Assembly (NCBI RefSeq): GCF_902686445.1
Contig: NC_062219.1
Location: 148,348,057 to 148,412,056, forward strand
Length of the DNA stretch: 64,000 nt
Source: Sciurus carolinensis
Taxonomy: Eukaryota; Chordata; Mammalia; Rodentia; Sciuridae
Direction of reading: 5' to 3'
The position numbers and the translations under genes are program-made. Below, piece after piece: positions 60,208 to 64,000 of the stretch. The notes under the pieces are model-generated. The model was not told where the DNA came from, did not search any database, and saw only the letters and a list, made by a program, of their open reading frames with translations. How positions within the stretch are numbered: position 1 is the first letter of the stretch; every line of letters begins with the position of its first letter.

Positions 60208-63200
60208 AGAATGGGACATTTCTGTTACTGCAGAGAGCTCGGTTGCATAGTGATGTCCTAGGCTTCTCAGCAGATGGTAAGCACTGACTGTTGACCCTTT
60301 GGATATTGGGAGTTAGGGCTAACGTGTCCAGAGGAGTGGGTGAGGCAAGTTGTGCTTTCCACAATTCTCTGGAACAGAGCTTGACTCCTCTGATTTTCTT
60401 TGCATAGACATTTTCTCTTCTTAGTTCCCTCTCTTTGTTCTCTGTGTCCTTTCCCCACTGTATACATTCTAACACTTTCCTGCTTATAGCTCTGTTCATT
60501 CAGTTGTACTCTAGAAGTAATTTTGCTTTTTAGGCTGTGTTAAAACCAAGCAAATCCGTAATGACTCTTAAAAATTATAAAAGTATATTTGAAAAAACAG
60601 AACAAAACCTTATTCCAAATAAACTAATTTAAATTCTGCGAAGTCTTTTTCTCATTAGATGAGTAATAAGACACTCCCAGGCATTAACAAGCCATTTCTA
60701 TTCTCATTGGTCTTGCTAAGAGCCTGGCCAAAAATGAGCATCCATGTATACAATTGTCAAATGTTCTTTACCAATTTGCTACTTTTCTTCCTCCCCAGAG
60801 TTGTAAAATGGTGTGGTGGTGGTGGGAATGTTTTCACTGTGAATTGAAAATAAAATGGGAGATGATATTGGAGATCTGAGTAGCTTTATTAGTTTACATG
60901 GGACTCCTCTGAAAGTAAATACTACACACATAAAAATACCACTCAGGGGTGAACTGGGTGGTGCTACCTTATTTCTAACTTGCTTTACTTCAAGACTTCA
61001 TTAGTCATTATGATAAAGCATAGCTCGTAACCCGTGCAATTTTGAGTATATCACAATGGGGCTCATTCATATGATGGTTGACTGGATTCCATCTCTATGA
61101 CTACTACTTCCCTCCACTTTGAAAAAAAAAAAACAAAAAAACAAGCTTTCAATTATACAGGCAACACATAGACATACTTTGTGAATATTTCTGGTTAAAC
61201 CCTTTGTCCTGCTACTGTTTATGTTATGCTATTTAATCCCTCTCATTCATTGTCTTATAAAGTGTTGGAAAGTATAACATCTCTCCATCTTGAAAGGACA
61301 CAGGAATTGAAGCTCTTTGCTCTGCACACTTTCCTGCCCAAGGCCAGCTATTCTAGTTGGCTTTAATCCCTGAGCCTGCCTTCTGGATTCCTCCAAATTG
61401 GCTCTGCCTCTATATTTATCTCTCAAGAGTAATCCTACTAGGGAAGCACTTAATGTCCAGTTCACACACTGTTCATGCAGGAAACAGTGGAAAATGGCAG
61501 CTTCCCTCTCAGTGCCCTGGAAGCTGGTGAGAGATGGTGACTCGGGACAACTCGTGGCTTGAGGTGAACACTCTGGGAGCCAGAGAAAAGTAAAACTTTC
61601 CTTCGTTGCATCATCTGGTATTTTCAGCTGTTGCTCTGCAGGGCCTTTCCAATGTACTTCATCCAAGAACCTTGTCCAACATGGAATTATGAAGGCAGGA
61701 CACAGATAGATTGTTCTGATAGCAGTACTTCAAGCAGAGCCCTTGCTTGAAATTAGCAGCCCTGTTGAAAAAGGGAGTGTCTGATTTGAGCAGTTTCCTT
61801 ACAGTGTCATGGAAATCGCACACCCTTGCTTGCTGGAGAGCCTGGGTGGTATAAAGTCAGAGTGGCGAGTGCATAACCCGTTTGAATAGTGCCTCCCATT
61901 CTATGGCCTGAGAAATTGAACTTCTTCCAGCTGCCAGCTGGCAGTGGAGGGCAGGGAAGAGCTTCTCACTCACCCATCTCCTTCCAAGTCCTGGGGCCCT
62001 GAAATAACCAGCCTGCCTTTTACTGCTAACGCCACAGCATGCACCAGAGGAAGGGTGGAGACAGCTGCCCTTGCCAAGAATGGGCGTAGGATTTCTATAG
62101 GAAGGGATTTAGAGGGTGGCACTCTGGAGGCCCAGAGGAGGGGGAGGAGTGGAGTGCTAAGGAATTGGGAGCTACATTTGCAAAATAAGTAGTTTTTTCT
62201 TAGAATGCACATTTATTTAGGGTGACTTTGGAAAAGGCTGCTGGAGTTACAGGATCCAAGCATTTCCCCCAGATAACCCCACAACACTGCCTGCTCCTGC
62301 TGGGCTGCCCTTAATTCTTCTTCCTTCCCGTTATCATGGTGGGAAGCTGGAGCGGAAGACAGGTGAAGAATTCCCAGGCAAGCGGGAATATCCCCGTGGC
62401 TGTGGTTTGAGGATCTGAATACAGGAAGGAATCGAGTGTGTCTAGAATGACCTTTATGACGTGCTGTGATACGTGTTGGCCAAAGAAAAGTTCAACTCTG
62501 GGGGTGGCAAGAGACGAAGGAGTCTGCCAAAGCAGAGTTAATCTCAAAAATTCCCAGCTAAATATTTTAAAGAACAGATTGAGGACTCCATTTTGAGATG
62601 CATTTAAAACTGCATATAAAGTGGAGAATAAGGTTCTAAAATTCTTCTAAAACTAGAGGCAAGTGCTGTGTAGGAACACCAGCAGTGACAGGCTGCATGT
62701 GTCACATGGAGCTGCGCACGAGTGTCCCACAGGTGAGCAGAGGGAGGAAAGCAGGAGGTGATAGGGGACGGTGGCTCTTGGTGACGTGGTGCTCCGAGGG
62801 CTCAGGTGACGCTACCTTCTTCTTTTTCCAATCAGGGTCACCTATCTAGTGTCTAGGTGCATTTTATTCAGGTGAATGTGCCATTTTTCTTCTATGTTAG
62901 AAGGAACGTTATCTCCTGGGTGGAGATGGAAGCTATTCTTAGTTTCTGTACCAGTGAGATTAGATGTGTGTGAAGCAAGGGCCGTCTCTCCTGCCTCGTC
63001 TGAGTTACAGTAACGCAGGACTTGTCCAGACTCGGCGGGTTGTGACGATTCGCTAGTGGGTAAGTCCATCTCCAGACGCACCTTTGCTGTGGTCTGTGTT
63101 CAAACCACCCCCTCCCGCCTTTTTAAAAAAGCAACTGTAGCAGAAGAAAAAAGGGCCAAACCTAAGGGACATCTTGGCTTCTTTTCGCTTCCGTCTTGAC

Positions 63201-63404
63201 TTTACACCCTCTGCTGAGCAGTATTTCCCTGAAGCCTGTCCCTAACTTCTGTTTTGACTGTTTCATCTCCTTGACTGAGAATCAGTGTCCCCACTGAAAA
63301 GCAGCATCCATTTCTTCCGGGGTCACACAGCACTTTCAGCATAAATGCAGCTGTGTAAGCAGGCTCCACCGTCTGCCTCCCTTTCTCTGCCTCCTCTTGT
63401 CATT

Positions 63405-63406
<2 letters not shown>
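60208..63406. other. RNF144B intron 3 spacer, nothing recognised
   Basis: No exon or repeat that I can name; a short A-rich stretch is at 61122-61142. The 139-codon antisense frame at 61247-61666 has no recognised motif. Confidence 0.4.

Positions 63407-63449
<43 letters not shown>
63407..63449. repeat. (TG)n microsatellite
   Basis: About 20 TG units followed by cgcgtgtgcg. Confidence 0.92.
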
Positions 63450-63452
<3 letters not shown>

Positions 63453-63800
63453 TGTGCGAGCAGGTGGTGGTTATTCAGATATTACGGTGGTAGTTAATAA
63501 TACTGATAAGGAAGGGTGTGCCTTGCTTCTCTTTTCTTCCCAGGGGTGGAGGTTAGAGATACCCAGTCAACCGTTCCGCAGACATAGCAGTGTCCACAGA
63601 CTGTGGTCTACTGAGAGTGGAATGGGGGAGCACAGACTCAGCCGAGTAGAGGCTGGGTCTTTAATAAGTACACCCAGGTTCATTTTAACCTGGAAAATTA
63701 AACAAAACTATCACCAACAAAGAATACAGGCAGGTTGTAGCTTTTTGTTGTTACTATTCTGATATTATTGCTCTTGTTTTCTTAAAATAAATCTGAAGTT

Positions 63801-63947
63801 ATTTTATCTTTTTTAAAAATACCTTTATTTAATTTAATTAATTAATTTTTTTTTGTGTGTGTTGCTGAGGATCGAACTCAGGACCTTGCTCTTGTTAGGT
63901 GAGTGCTCTACCACTGAGCCAAAACCCCAGCTCCTCATTTTATCTTT
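63801..63947 (-). mobile_element. ID-type SINE, reverse, with target-site duplication
   Basis: An AT-rich reversed tail is followed by gttgctgaggatcgaactca and gagtgctctaccactgagcc. The repeat attttatcttt flanks it at 63801-63811 and 63937-63947. Confidence 0.88.
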
Positions 63948-64000
63948 GAATTAAAGTTTTTTTTTTTTTTTTCTTTTTGGAAAGAATTTCTAGGATGATG

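Larger units (their letters stand above)
17253..64000 (+). other. RNF144B: RNF144B gene, 5' portion (exons 1-3 and introns; continues past the window)
   Basis: RNF144B (also IBRDC2 or p53RFP) is an RBR-family E3 ubiquitin ligase reported to act in p53-linked and apoptotic control. The family has RING1, IBR and RING2 domains and a C-terminal membrane segment. Three exons are inferred: a non-coding exon 1 ending at a gtaggt donor (17541), exon 2 from the acceptor at 28502-28503 to a gtaagc donor (28705), and exon 3 from the acceptor at 58208-58209 to a gtatgg donor (58315). Exons 2 and 3 join in phase 0, and exon 3 also ends in phase 0. The encoded residues 1-90 agree closely with the mammalian RNF144B N-terminus and carry the whole RING1. 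The rest of the roughly 300-residue protein lies downstream. Intron 1 is 10,963 bp if exon 1 is right; intron 2 is 29,505 bp. Identity is firm from the protein match; the 5' end is predicted only. Confidence 0.95.

Overview
The window is mammalian nuclear DNA, most likely from a squirrel (Sciuridae, ground-squirrel or marmot-like). The main clue is the SINE set: short tRNA-like ID elements, and composites of a 7SL-derived (B1-like) part joined to an ID part, in the form typical of squirrels. Rodent-type L1 3' ends and older shared mammalian repeats (MIR, L2, MaLR LTRs, MER2/Tigger and MER5 DNA transposons) fill most of the rest. I see no bacterial, plasmid or phage genes and no CRISPR array.

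Only one protein-coding gene is supported: the 5' part of RNF144B, a RING-between-RING (RBR) E3 ubiquitin ligase, on the + strand. A CpG island at about 16.85-17.56 kb holds a TATA-like box and a probable non-coding first exon with a good splice donor (17541). Coding exon 2 (28504-28704, start codon at 28540) and coding exon 3 (58210-58314) join in frame and encode residues 1-90. These include every zinc ligand of RING1. The IBR and RING2 domains, the catalytic cysteine and the C-terminal membrane anchor lie beyond the window. Intron 1 is about 11.0 kb, intron 2 is 29.5 kb, and at least 5.7 kb of intron 3 is present.

Layout: 1-16.8 kb is intergenic DNA upstream of RNF144B. It holds several SINEs, a 5'-truncated L1 that appears to carry a 3' transduction (8641-10031), a second L1 fragment, and a CpG-rich segment at about 11.16-11.76 kb that is not tied to a recognised gene. 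From 16.85 to 17.56 kb is the promoter CpG island. From 17.54 to 28.5 kb is intron 1 (SINE cluster, Tigger/MER2 relics, a possible LTR, an old L1). From 28.7 to 58.2 kb is intron 2, dense in L1, L2, MaLR and MER5 copies, several nested. From 58.3 to 64 kb is intron 3.

I found no convincing unknown protein system. The most informative structure is the L1 3' transduction, flanked by a 15-nt exact target-site duplication. Other points worth a check are the two CpG-rich upstream segments, the inverted SINE pairs around exon 2, and an unassigned antisense open stretch near 54 kb. Repeat family names come from reading the sequence against remembered consensus features. Boundaries of old repeats are good to a few tens of bases only.
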